Shown here: in pieces, positions 34,179 to 45,142 of the stretch
Layout: each line of letters starts with the position of its first letter
Position numbering within the stretch: position 1 is the stretch's first letter
Source: Caenorhabditis elegans
Lineage: Eukaryota > Nematoda > Chromadorea > Rhabditida > Rhabditidae
Direction of reading: 5' to 3'
DNA: 64,000 bases
NCBI RefSeq assembly: GCF_000002985.6
Contig: NC_003283.11
Coordinates: 4,526,001 to 4,590,000, forward strand
The notes under the pieces: model-generated
Seen by the model: only the letters and a program-made list of their open reading frames with translations
What the model was told of the DNA's origin: nothing
Databases searched by the model: none
Program-made: the position numbers and the translations under genes

Positions 34179-34239
34179 GCCGCCCAAGCCTGTTCTGAAT
34201 GAAAAATATCGATTTTTAAATGTTTCCAAAATTTTTTTG

Positions 34240-34520
34240 TCGCTTTCTCGGCATTTACCTGCAGCTTCTTGCCCAACTTTAGCTACTCAGCAGCTTCTTA
34301 CCCAATTTTCGCCAAAGTCTTGCCCAAGCTTGACCTAAGTTTCACCCAACTTTAGATATTCTGATACAGATTATCTTACCAAACTCTGAAACAACTTTAA
34401 ACAAACTTTAGCCAAAGTTTCACCCAAGTTTAACCGAGTTGCTACGCGCCACTTCTTACTACCCAAGTTTGGCCAAAGTTTGGCCCAAGTTTGGCCCAAC
34501 TGTAAACACGCAGCGCTCAT
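34240..34520. repeat. Degenerate CCCAAGTTT tandem repeat, left block
   Basis: Repeats of (g)cccaa(g)ttt(a/c/g)(g)ccaaag, mostly 11-13 bases per unit. A matching block lies on the other side of the gene, at 35875-35990. Confidence 0.8.
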
Positions 34521-34841
34521 CCGCAGCGCTCTTAACGCAATGATTATTAATTTCGAAATCAACTTTCTCTTTTAATTATCGTTAATTTTTCTTCCTATTT
34601 CCGTCATATTTTATCATTTTCAATAATTTTTTTTTCAATTTTACACATATAATTAACTGTTTTTTGTTTTTTCTTTGAAACTCTCTTATTTTATTTGTAA
34701 ACTATAATTTTATCCTTTTTTTTCAATGAAAAAATTTTGCAGCTACTGGAAAATGATAAATCAGCAGGGAAACGGGAGAACTTCTAGAAAAATAAAAAAT
34801 AGCAGTTGAACGCTGGATGTATCGTGAAACGAACACTTACG

Positions 34842-35683
34842 ATGAACCACAAAATTTCACAAGCTGACGGGTTTCCTACGTGTAATCTCACAGATATTTA
34901 TAACTCTGAACTCTTGATTGGAGGTGATGCCGTCTCGCAACTTTCAAATTTCTATATGGTTGCCTTGAAAACTGTAAGTTGACATTTTGATATATAAAAA
35001 TAATAAATTCAATTCAGATGCTGGAGCCTTCTTATAAAATCTGGGCATTTACTTACCGACCAAGCTGTGTTCGCCGTGTTGATAGACATTTTCAAGAGCT
35101 TCCACCAAAAGTGACAACAGCGATTATTGGTGCGTTTAAGATGTGAACAATTTCTAATCACAAAATCATGTTTTTTTCAGAAGTCGCATTCGATATTGTT
35201 GGAGTTTATTTGCCGGTTGAGCTGTCATACGGTTCGATTGATATGGAGCATGAGTAAGACATGAACCAACTTTAAACAATTGTGAATTATTCATTTCTTC
35301 TAGATTCATCAAAACGCTTGGAGAAGGAGCAGAACTTGAGGTTCAGCGCCGTAGGGACGAAAGAATCACAGTGTTCAAGAACGCAGTAGAAGCCCTTGGC
35401 AAAGCAATGTAAGAAATCTCGTAAAAATTGTAAAATGAAAATGGTATGATTTCAGGAACAATCTTCGAACATATCACTTTGATATTGCTAAAGGAGCACT
35501 ATTCAACTGCAATAAACGATCTTATTGCGAGCATCATCTCAAGTGGGGACAGGTTCGAAAGTTCAGAGAACAGCATCAGGATGGAGACGTCACCAGAAGA
35601 AGTTATCAGATTGTAAGTAACTCAATATTTCTAATCGATAAACCAATACATTTTCATTACAGTGCAACCGGTCAACGCAATGA
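34842..35683 (+). CDS. Orphan protein, about 200 residues
   Basis: Exons 34842-34973, 35018-35129, 35181-35253, 35304-35408, 35456-35612 and 35663-35683, joining in phase. Start MNHKISQADGFPTCNL; core VAFDIVGVYLPVELSYGSID, then a basic, His/Cys-containing C-terminal part (CNKRSYCEHHLKWGQ). No signal peptide or membrane segment. With the strong donor ATT|GTAAGT the protein ends CNRSTQ. A second donor four bases later (GTAA|GTAACT) would instead open a frame ending SKTPPTEA at 35739. AATAAA is at 35803-35808. Two earlier ATGs precede the start, one opening a short overlapping frame. I do not recognise the family. Both flanks hold CCCAAGTTT repeats. Confidence 0.7.
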
Positions 35684-35802
35684 GCATGATGTCTCCGCTG
35701 CTGGACGATCGGTCAAAGACTCCACCCACTGAAGCTTAATTTTTCGTTGTTTTTTTTTGTAATTGATTTTTGTTGTTAACCCTGTTCATGTTTTGTCCTT
35801 AA

Positions 35803-35808
35803 ATAAAT
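35803..35808 (+). terminator. Poly(A) signal of the orphan gene at 34842
   Basis: AATAAA, 120 bases past the main stop and 64 past the alternative stop. Confidence 0.7.
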
Positions 35809-35874
35809 ATTTTCCACAGGAAATCGTCTAAAAAATAAAGTAAAAGCGCGGCATAATTCGCATCTAAAATCACC

Positions 35875-35990
35875 AAGGTCTTGCCCAAGTTTAGCCCAAG
35901 TTTTACCCAAGTTTTGCCCAAGTTTGGCCAGCTTCTAATCCATGTTAATTTTTCTTGGGTGAAACTTGGGCAAGAAGCTGGCGGTGAGTG
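35875..35990. repeat. CCCAAGTTT tandem repeat, right block
   Basis: Units of cttgcccaagttt followed by the inverted cttgggtgaaacttgggcaa, so part of the block can fold on itself. Confidence 0.8.
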
Positions 35991-36649
35991 CCGAGTTTCC
36001 TTAAAAACAATGAAAAATGTTTCGGCGGCAGAAAAAACTTGTCATTCAAAAAGTCCATTGGAGAACTTATTTTTATATGTGAATTTAAAAAAAAAACTAA
36101 ACTTTTGGCATCATTCAGTTTGTGGATTGTGGAGGATTTTTGAAAAATAATAATAATGACAGAGAGAGAGAAAAAAAACAAGAGAAACAAGTTTTACACC
36201 GAGAACCCTAAAGGAGTGTGTGGGAGACATAAAAGACAAAAATAAACAGATTTTTTGGGCCGGAAACAGGGGGAGGAGTAGTGTTCCAAGATATTTGAGT
36301 TTAGGCTTGGAAAGCAGGTCTGCCGGTTTGTTGAAAAACCGAAAAATTTTTGCTTTTTTTTTTCAAAAAACTGAAACATCTTTTAAAAAATTTGGTGTTA
36401 AATATCGATTTTGGAGTGTTTTCAGTTTTTTTTTTCGGTTTTGACAAAAACGAAAATTTTTTGTTTTTCCAATTTTCCAATATTCGGTTTTTCGGTTTTG
36501 CTCAAAAAATCCGAAAATTAAAAAAAAAAAACTTTCGGCGGAACCCCTGGGGAGAGGGAACAAGCTACACACGTTAAAATGAGCTTTCACAGAGAAAAAA
36601 AGGAAAAAATAACGACGATAAATGAAAAAAATATAGATATAACTGGGGA
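35991..36649. other. Spacer between two convergent genes
   Basis: No exon supported. Contains GA-rich and T-rich low-complexity sequence; the 3' untranslated region of sut-2 must lie in its right part. Confidence 0.5.
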
Positions 36650-39600
36650 CTAGTTAGCTGTGGCGGAGGTCCATTTGTACTTGGCGGCTCCGGCGGATTC
36701 AGCAGCGATTGGAGCAGCAACTGGAGTCGGAGCAGCACCGGCCGGCTTATGGTAGAAATAGCATGACGGATTGCGGCAGTTGGCACCGAAACGGCATTCC
36801 TGGAAATTGGAAAAAAAACAATTAATTTTTTTGCTGAGATTTTTAATTTCAAACCTTTGGATGTTTAAAGTGACAAATTGGATTTCTGCATGCTCCTGCG
36901 TATCGGCATAGGACCATGGAATGGAGTGGAGCAATACTGAAACTGTCATAATATTGCAAAGGAAAACTTTTTAAAAATTGCCTAAATAGTCTTAAATCTT
37001 AGAAATATCACCAAAGAAAAACTGAAAAATTTCATTAAATTTGAAAAAATAAAGCATGATTTTGGCGATTTTTCCAACTCGGAGAAAAATATGTAAATAA
37101 TAAAAAATAATAAAACAATTTTATAAAAATTGATTTTTTTTTGATTTTCCGATGCTCCGGAAATCAGAAAATTTATTTTTTAAAATTTTGTCGAAAATAG
37201 CTTCGAGATATCCGAATATCGAAGATTTTCCATTTTTCGAAAAAAAAATTAATTTTTTTTCCTTCGTTTTTTGTTGAAGAAATTCATGTTTTCCTTTGCT
37301 AATTTTATCTCCAATCACGAGATACTTATTACGAAAAAATATCTAATTTTGACGAATTTTCAATTTTTGCTAATCTCCTCACTTTGAATTACCGCGCTTT
37401 TGACTCTAAACTCCGCCCGTGTGGAGCATTTGAGTTTTTTTAAAACAATTTTGACGAAAATTCTTATTTTTTGTGTTGTTTTTTCAATTTTTCAACAAAG
37501 AAAAATGTCATAAAAGGTTAAAAAATTTGTTTCGCATTTTTAAAGAATTTTAAAAATCGAATCGAATTTTTAAAAAGACTTTTGACATTCAAAAAATATT
37601 TTTCAACATTTAGGTATAAACTTTTTCTTCATTAAAAAAAAAATAGAAAAATAACACAAAAAAAAGAATTCGCGTCAGAACAGATAAAAACCAAAGTGCG
37701 GCACGAAAAAATGGGCGAAAATGAAAAAAGTTTAAGAGAAAAGCGCGGTAATTCAAATGAGAAGATTAGCAAATATATTTTTATTTAAATCGCCAAAATT
37801 ACTTTTTTTTTCGTTTTTTTATAAGAAGCATCTCATAATTTGGAGCAGTCCCAAAAATTGAAAATCGAAACAAAAAAACTCAATTTCCCGGAAAATTTAG
37901 AAAATTAACAAAAAGCAATCAATTTTTCACCAATGTTAGTTTATTTTGTTACGAAAAAACATGAGAAAACATCTAAATTTCTTCTAAAAAGAGGAAAAAT
38001 GACCAAAATGATAGGCTTTTTCTGCCTATTTTCTTCTTTTCACGTGGTGCCAGGCTGCAGCCCCATTACGGTTTGATCTAAAAAAAATGCGGGGAATTTT
38101 TTGCCCAGGAAAATGTGACGTCATCATGTTCTTAGCCATGAGAAATCAGTTGAGAACTCTGCCGCATTTTTTGTAGATCAACGCAGATCAAGCCGAAATG
38201 AGACACTCCGACACCACGGTTTTTTAGAAAAAATTTAAGTTATCTAAAAGTTGAAAAATCGCCAAAATCATCGTTTTTCTTTCAATTTTCCTAGAACTTT
38301 CTCGTTTTTTTCTCTGGTTTTACCTGAATAATATTTTCTATTCTTTTTTTCAAAAAAAAAACTTACTCTGGAAGTGGTTTAGGTTGGACTGGAGCTACTT
38401 CAGCCTTTGGCTCTTCAGCTTTCGACTCATTTTCATCGCTTTTCTCCTCCTTTTTCTCAGATTCTGCCCCCGGTGCAGGCTTTTTCTTAATAGAAGCCGC
38501 CAGCTTCTCAGCCAAACTTCCAAGAGCTCCGCGAGCCGCTGGTTTTGGAAGTTCTTCGACTGCTGCTGCTGTTGCTGCTATAAATGGAGATGGAACTGTT
38601 AGCATTCTGCTGGAAGTGAGTGGATTCTTGAATTCAGAAGTCAGCTGGGCTCCTCCGGGTTGTTGTCCTCCAGTACCGTGATGAGTGAATGGACAGTGCT
38701 TTTTTGTGCAGAATCGATCGAATCGACATGGGGGATGAATGAAGAGACAGCGAATACCGAAAGTGCAATTTGGGAAGTTTCTGGAAATTTTTTGGAATTT
38801 TTTAGAAGTTAGTATTACCCAGGAATAAGATTTTAAAAATTTAAAAATTGCTGTCAAAAATTTGTTTTTTTTTCGATTTTTTTAAGGAAAATCAAAAAAC
38901 AAAATTTTTTCCGAACTTTTGAAAACTATTTTCGAAAAATCCGATTTTATTCGAAAAAATATTTTTTTTTCGAATTTTTTTACAGAGAAAATTGAAAAAA
39001 AAAAACGTTTTTCGGTTTTTCAGTAAAAATCAGAAAACCCAGTTTTTTTTTAGACTTTATCAGAAAAAAATCGATTTTCCGGAGATTTTTGAAGACTCCT
39101 TTCGAAAAAATCGGATTTTTTTTTGGATTTTATTCGAAAAAACTGAAATTTTTTTAACCTTTTTTTTCATAGATAACGAATTAACGATTTTAATAGAGAA
39201 ATTTTTTTTTCAGAGAACATCGATTTTCTGGAAAGTTTTTTGAAATTCAGAGAAAGTTAAAATACGAAAAAATTATTCGATTTGTTTTAGAAAAACATGG
39301 AAAAACAGAATTTCTTCAAATTTTTTTCAGAAAAAAAATATCGAAAAACAGGGTTTTTTTTGATTTTATTCGGAAAAATTCGAAAAAACCAAACTTTTCG
39401 GTTTTTTCATAATTAACGATTTTCCGGAAATCTTTTAAAGCTATTTTTCGAAAAATCGGATTTTTTCGATTTTTTACAGAGAAAACCGAAATGTTTCTTT
39501 TTTTTTAAGATAAAATCGAATTTGCGGAGATTTTGAAAGTTTTTTTTAAATCGATTTTTTTAGAGAAAGTAAATTACGAAAAAATTATTAGATTTCTGGA

Positions 39601-42600
39601 AATTTTTGGGAATTTTTTTAGAGCTATAAACCCAGATATAAGCTTTTTAAAAATTTTTGACAAAATTTTTCCGATTTATTTCAGAGAAACTCGAAAAAAC
39701 GAAATTGTTTCGAATTTATCAGAGAAAATTGTTTTTTTTTTCTGAAATTTTTGAAAAAGCAATTTTCGATAAATCGGATATATTTTCGATTTTATTCGGA
39801 AAAAATCGAAAAAATTAAACATTTTGATTTTTTCATACAATTTTCCGAAAATCTTTCAAAGCTATCTTTCAAAAAATCAGATCTTTTTGATTTTTTCACA
39901 GAGAAAAACCGATTTTTTTTTCATATAAAATTGAATTTCCGGAGCTTTTTAAAGTTATTTTTTTTATCGATTTTTTTCAGAGAAAATTTAAATACGAAAA
40001 AATTTTTCTATTTTTTCAGAAAAACATCGTAAAACAGAATATCTTCAAATTTTTTTTCGATGTTATTCGGAAAAAATCGAAAAAATTAAAATTTTCAATT
40101 TTTCATAGATAACGATTTTCCGGAAATCTTTTAAAGCTATCTTTCGGTAAATCGGATTTTTATTCGATTTTATTCGAAAAATCGCAGAAATGTTTCCGTA
40201 CTTGCAGTTAGTCGTAGGATGCATAAAAGCACACGTGTCGCCTTTTGTACATTTCGGCCAGAAAATACAACGCTCCTTGACATGATGATCTTCCTGAAAA
40301 AATTTGATTTTTTTTGGAAATTCACGTGGTGCCAGGCTGCCCCATTACGGTTTGATCTACAAAAAATGCGGGATTTTTTTGCCCGAAAAAATATAAAATA
40401 TGTGACGTCAGCACGTTCTTAACAATGCAAAATCAGTTGAGAACTCTGCCGCATTTTTTGTAGATCAACGTAGATCAAGCCGAAATGGGACACTTTTTCG
40501 AAATTTCATCCAAAATTAATCACCTTCGCCGCACCACCACCCATCTGATTCTGCTGCTCACTGAGCACACTCAGTGGAGTCGGAATATAGGTTGGAGCCG
40601 CCGTAGAATGATGATAGGCATACGGTCCACCAGAAAGCTGATGCGTCGGCGGAAGCTCATCCTCCTCATCACGGAAGCTTTCCCGTCTTGCGATACCGCG
40701 AGCTTCGGCTACGAATGCATCAATTTCAGCCTCCTCATCATCTTCAGATTCTTCCGAATCATCGCCAATTTCGATTTGTCCATTCCATTTTTGCATCGTC
40801 GGAGAATCATCAGTCGGAGTTGAGTCCCGGGATGGTGTTATATCGAATATTATCCGATCATGTTTGGATTTTGGTTCTTCTGATGTTGCTGCTCCTGCTG
40901 ATGCTCCTGACGCCGTTTCGATCTTCCGTTTCAAAAGTCCTCGACGTAATCCATCATCAACAACGATTCTATCTTGAATTCGAGTTTTTTTGATAGCTTC
41001 TCTTCCCCCAGAAAGTTTCAATATCATTTGAGGCCCTCCGCCGGTTTGTGCAAAATCCTCCAAAACGACTGCATCGTCCTCTTCAATCGGCGGCTCCGAA
41101 GTTTTACTGATTCGGCTCATACGGTCACGGATGCTCTTTTTCGGTGATTTCGTTGATGCTGGTTTACTCGGCAGAGCTTCAACATCCGACATGTCATCCT
41201 CATGATGAGTTTCTGATCTTTTTGATGATGATCCATAGCCAGCACTGACGCTTGCCTCGTTCATTGCACGGAGGAACATTGTTCCGCGTCCTTTGATATT
41301 TTGGCTGCAAAAAGTTCAAAATTCTGCGTATTGCACAACATAATTGACGCGCAAAATATCTCGCAGCGAAAAAGAAGACTACAGTAATCCTTCAAATGAC
41401 TACTGTAGCGCTTGTGTCGATTTACGGGCTCGATTTTCGAAAAAAAAATTTTTTCGAATTTTGACAGCGATATTCAATTTTTCTTCGTTTTTTCGTATTC
41501 ATTGGTCATTTTTGGGCTAATTTTTTAATATTTTTTCTATTATTAAATTATTTTAATTGAAAAACGTCCAATATTCGCGTCATTTTGATGAGTAAACTCA
41601 TACAGGCGTATTTTTTACATTATTTCCTGCCTATTACGGCAATAGACGGAAAATAGTGTTGAAAACGCTTGTGGTAGTATTATCATCAAAATGACGCGAA
41701 TATTGGGCGTTATTCAATTAAAATAATTTATTAATGGAAAAAAAAATATTAAAAATAAGCACAAAAATGGCAAAGGAATAGGAAAAAACAAAGAAAAATT
41801 GAATATCGCTGTCAAAATTCGAAAAATTAGTTTTTTTTTCGAAAATCGATTTTTTTTAAAGCAAAAGAAACTTTAAAAAAAAACAACATTTTCAATTTTT
41901 CATGGAAAATAATAAAATTAAATTGAAGCATTAAAAAATTTTTTTTTTGGTTTTTTGGTTTTTTGCAAGCAGGTTTTCCGGAAAAACATTTCATTAAATG
42001 TTTTAATGTTAATTAAAAAAAAAAAAAAAAAATTTCTTCTAAAAAAGGTGTTTGTTGGACTAAAATTTTTAGTTTTTCTGATTTTTCGTAAAATAGCTTA
42101 AAATTTTGGCCATTTTCCTTTTTTTTTGTTCAATTTTTTAAAATTTTCCTAAAAAACCGAATGTTTTCGTTTTTCGTTTTATCAGATTTTTCAGATTCTA
42201 AAAAATTGGTAATTCGCCACCAAAATAGCGATATTTTCTGCTGCTGCTGCATATTTTTTTTGTGTGAAAAACTCAATTTTCCATCACACACAACTCACTC
42301 TCCAGTCGGACGAATATTCCGCTTAACAGTGACTGTCGAATGAAGTTTTTTATCGGGACTAGCAGAAGCCTGACGAACAATTGTAGATGTGATAATCTTC
42401 CGTTCATGTGATCTTCCTCGTCGATGATCCTTGTGATGGTGTCTGTCATGCTTCTCACCACGAGCCCGAACATGTTCCTCCTCGTCTGAATATGTGTTTG
42501 ATCTACTACGAGTTCTTCGGCGTTTCGATCTGAAATTTAATGAAATTAATTATTTAGTTTACAGCTGAAATCGAATGATCAATCCTTGAATTTTGCAAGC

Positions 42601-44027
42601 AAAAAATACACAGAAATAGAGGCGGAGCGTAATTTCGCAACCATGCGGCACAGGAGTTTTTTTTATTGCTTTATTAGACTCAAAATTGTCTGAAAACACC
42701 GAATTTCATATTGAAACTCCTCGAAAACCTCTCAAAAAACCAGTTAAGACGGCTCAAAAAATGGACTAAATTTAGTTAAAATTTGAAATTTGACTTGTCA
42801 GCGGCTGGTAACTAATTTTTTTGAAATCACCGTCAAATTTTGAGTATACAATGTAATTATCTTGCGTTTTCAACTCGATTTAGGTATTTTAAAGTCGATG
42901 AACGGCGAAATTATCTCTTCGTCCATCGACTTTAAAGTACTTAAATCAAGTTGAAAAAGCAAGATAATTACATTTTATACTCAAAATTTGACGGTAATTT
43001 CAAAAAAAAAATTAGTTTCCAGCCGCTGACAAGTCAAATTTCAAATTTTAACTACATTTAGTCCATTTTTTGAGCCGCCATAACTTTTTTTGAGAAGTTT
43101 TCAAGAAGTTTCATTATGAAATTCGGTGTTTTGAGACAATTTCAAGTCTAATAAAACAATAAAAATTTTGAATACACCACCTTTAATTCTTGAATTTTGC
43201 ACAAAAAAAGCAGCGTCGCACAGAAATAGAGGCGGAGCGCGCTCTAATGATTAATCAGCTTTGAGGAGAGCGTGATTGAGCTCATTTTGAGTCCGAACCG
43301 TTAGTCCTCCTTTAAAGAGAGAGAGAGTACTGTAGTTTTCGCTACGAGATATTTTGCGCGTCAAATATGCTGCGCAATACGCATTCTCAGAATTTTGTGA
43401 TCCCGAAATATTCTGTGTTCTATCAGAAAACTACCTCTGAATCTCTTTTCTCTTCTCCTCACGACGCTTCTCCTCTTCGGCCCGCTTTTCACGATCACGT
43501 TCTCGTTGACGCTCCTTCTCACGTTCTTTTTCTTTTTGCCTGGAATTTTTGAAATTTTCAATTTTTAATTATTTCTTATTCCTTCGCTCGGCACTTACAG
43601 TTCTTTCTCATGCTCTTCCTTCTCTTTTCTTCGTTTCTCTTCATGCTCCTTTGCTGCTGCTGTTGCTTCCAGCTCTTTTCTCTTATCCTCCTCCTTTTTA
43701 CTAGTCTCTCCTTGCTTGTTCGAAGCGTTTTGTAGGCGATCGAACAGATCAAAAAGCCAGTCGACGAATTTCGCAGTGCTTTTTCCGATAAATAAGTTGA
43801 GATCGTCCTTCATCTGCACTTTTTCCTTCTTATTCGCAATCATTACCATAATATAATCGGGTAATTCATCGTCCACGTAGACGCCGAGCTCTTCAAGTTT
43901 GGCTCGAATCGCGGCCTGAATTAAAAAATTATTAATTTTTGCGATTTTTGAAATTTATTAACTTATTTAACGTTACCTTTAGTTTTTTCGACACTTCTGA
44001 GGTTCCTGTCCCTGTTTGAGTATTCAT
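36650..44027 (-). CDS. sut-2: SUT-2, CCCH zinc-finger poly(A)-binding protein (ZC3H14/MSUT2 family)
   Basis: Nuclear poly(A)-RNA-binding protein; in worms its loss suppresses tau toxicity (family knowledge). Minus-strand exons: 43977-44027, 43599-43915, 43435-43539, 42299-42529, 40524-41304, 40202-40293, 38367-38780, 36855-36936, 36650-36799. All phases join to 740 residues, close to human ZC3H14. Residues 1-85 form the PWI-like N-terminal fold (ELPDYIMVMIANKK). A Glu/Arg-rich helix follows to about 157, then Arg/Ser/His-rich sequence, an acidic linker (IGDDSEESEDDEEAEID) and five CCCH fingers: ERCIFWPKCTKGDTCAFMHP, NFPNCTFGIRCLFIHP, PCRFDRFCTKKHCPFTH, LCRYAGACRNPICHFKHP, ECRFGANCRNPSCYFYHK. 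The end KYKWTSATAN matches the family's terminal motif. An acceptor TTTTCAG lies 16 bases before the ATG. Introns carry R1, R3 and R5 repeats. It diverges from the gene at 45143. Confidence 0.95.
37800..38216. repeat. R1 palindrome (copy i) in sut-2 intron 7
   Basis: The repeat proper is 38041-38216: CACGTGGTGCCAG start, TGACGTCA at 38116-38123, and a right end decayed to gacaccacgg. The rest of the span is AT-rich intron. Confidence 0.8.
40323..40493. repeat. R1 palindrome (copy j) in sut-2 intron 5
   Basis: CACGTGGTGCCAGG start 30 bases upstream (transcript sense) of the exon 40202-40293 acceptor; TGACGTCA at 40402-40409; the right terminal E-box is missing. Confidence 0.85.
41310..41850. 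repeat. R3 left arm fused to a separate hairpin, sut-2 intron 4
   Basis: The R3 left half (gcgtattgcacaac...ctacagtaatcc) at 41320-41440 runs into a hairpin of about 400 bases whose arms share ccaatattcgcgtcattttgatg and aaaattgaatatcgctgtc. The R3 right arm is absent here. Confidence 0.75.
42655..43190. repeat. Hairpin repeat, family R5, in sut-2 intron 3
   Basis: Arms attagactcaaaattgtctg...gaatttcatattgaaac and the complement; inner arms share gtcgatgaacggcg / tcgtccatcgac. Flanked on both sides by acagaaatagaggcggagcg, a direct repeat at about 42610 and 43217. Confidence 0.82.
43326..43405. repeat. Solo R3 right arm in sut-2 intron 3
   Basis: tactgtagttttcgctacga...gcgcgtcaaatatgctgcg...cattctcagaattttgtg without a partner arm; it may be the missing arm of the half element at 41320. 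Confidence 0.7.
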
Positions 44028-45142
44028 TTCGAACAGATTATATCTGAAAACCAAAAAAAAATCAATAAGCTAAATATCACAATTTTTGTTCCAATTTTTA
44101 AGATAATAATGTCATAGTAAGCTTTAAAAACTGATTTCAAAGTTATATTGGCTCAAGAAACTTCCGGAAGTTCACTAAAAATCACTAAAACCACAAATAA
44201 TCTGGTTTTTCGAAAATATTCAAATAACGGGATAAAAACCGACACTTTGAATAAATCAGCGGCAATTTTTGTGTGAAAATTGACAGAAAATCAATAATTT
44301 AAAATAATTCAATAAATTAATTAGAAAAATTCAGGGAAAACGAATCGGAATTATACGAAAATCACGTGTATCCCTTTCTCTCTCACAATGCCAGCAGCGA
44401 CAATTATTTGTCGTAAGATTCGGTGTAAAGTATGCACACACTGTGACGACAAAATGCAGATTTTTGCATAAAAGGTTTTTGTGTTTTTTAATCGATTTGC
44501 AGAGGATTTCTCAGGTTTTCTGTGTTAAAATTGAAGATTTTAAGGGTTTTTTGTCGAAAAATGCCTATTTTGTTCAATTAATCATTATAAATAACTAGAA
44601 ATTAAGAAAATCGCTGGAATTTATGATTTTTCTTTATTTTTACGGACGCTTCATTTTTTTTTAAGTTTTAATCGATTTTCAGAGGATTTCAGGGTTTTTT
44701 GCCGGAAAAATGTGTATTTGGTTTATTTAATCACCAAAAATAACTGAAAATAGATTGAAATTTATGATTTCTTGTTTTTATCGATTTTCAGAGAGTTTCT
44801 TAGGTTTTCGAGCTTAAAATTTCAGATTTTCGGATTTTTTTTGCCGAAAAAATGCATATTTTGTTCATTTAATCACCAAAAACAACTAGAAATTGAGAGA
44901 ATTTAATGAAATTTAATATTTAGATTTTTTTTCATTTTCAATCGATTTTTGAAGCACTTTCACAGTTTTACCAGCAATTTCCATCCTTGAAATAATTTTT
45001 TTCCAAATATTTCTAGACTGATTTCGTGGAAAACTATCGATTTTCTGTGGCTGCGTGCATTTCTGTCTGCGTCTCCCCTCGTTTTTCCTCCTCAAATCCG
45101 TTCTTGTCCACGAATTTCCGGTTTTTTTTTCCAGCTAGAGAC
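44028..45142. promoter_or_regulatory. Shared upstream region of sut-2 and the SR-rich gene, with tandem repeats
   Basis: About 1.1 kb between two divergent starts. It holds three degenerate tandem units (about 44480-44935), each with atcgattt(g/t)cagag...aaaaatg(c/t)(c/g)tatttngtt...aataact. ATCGAT recurs at 44491, 44671, 44780 and 44941. Divergent control is inferred. Confidence 0.5.
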
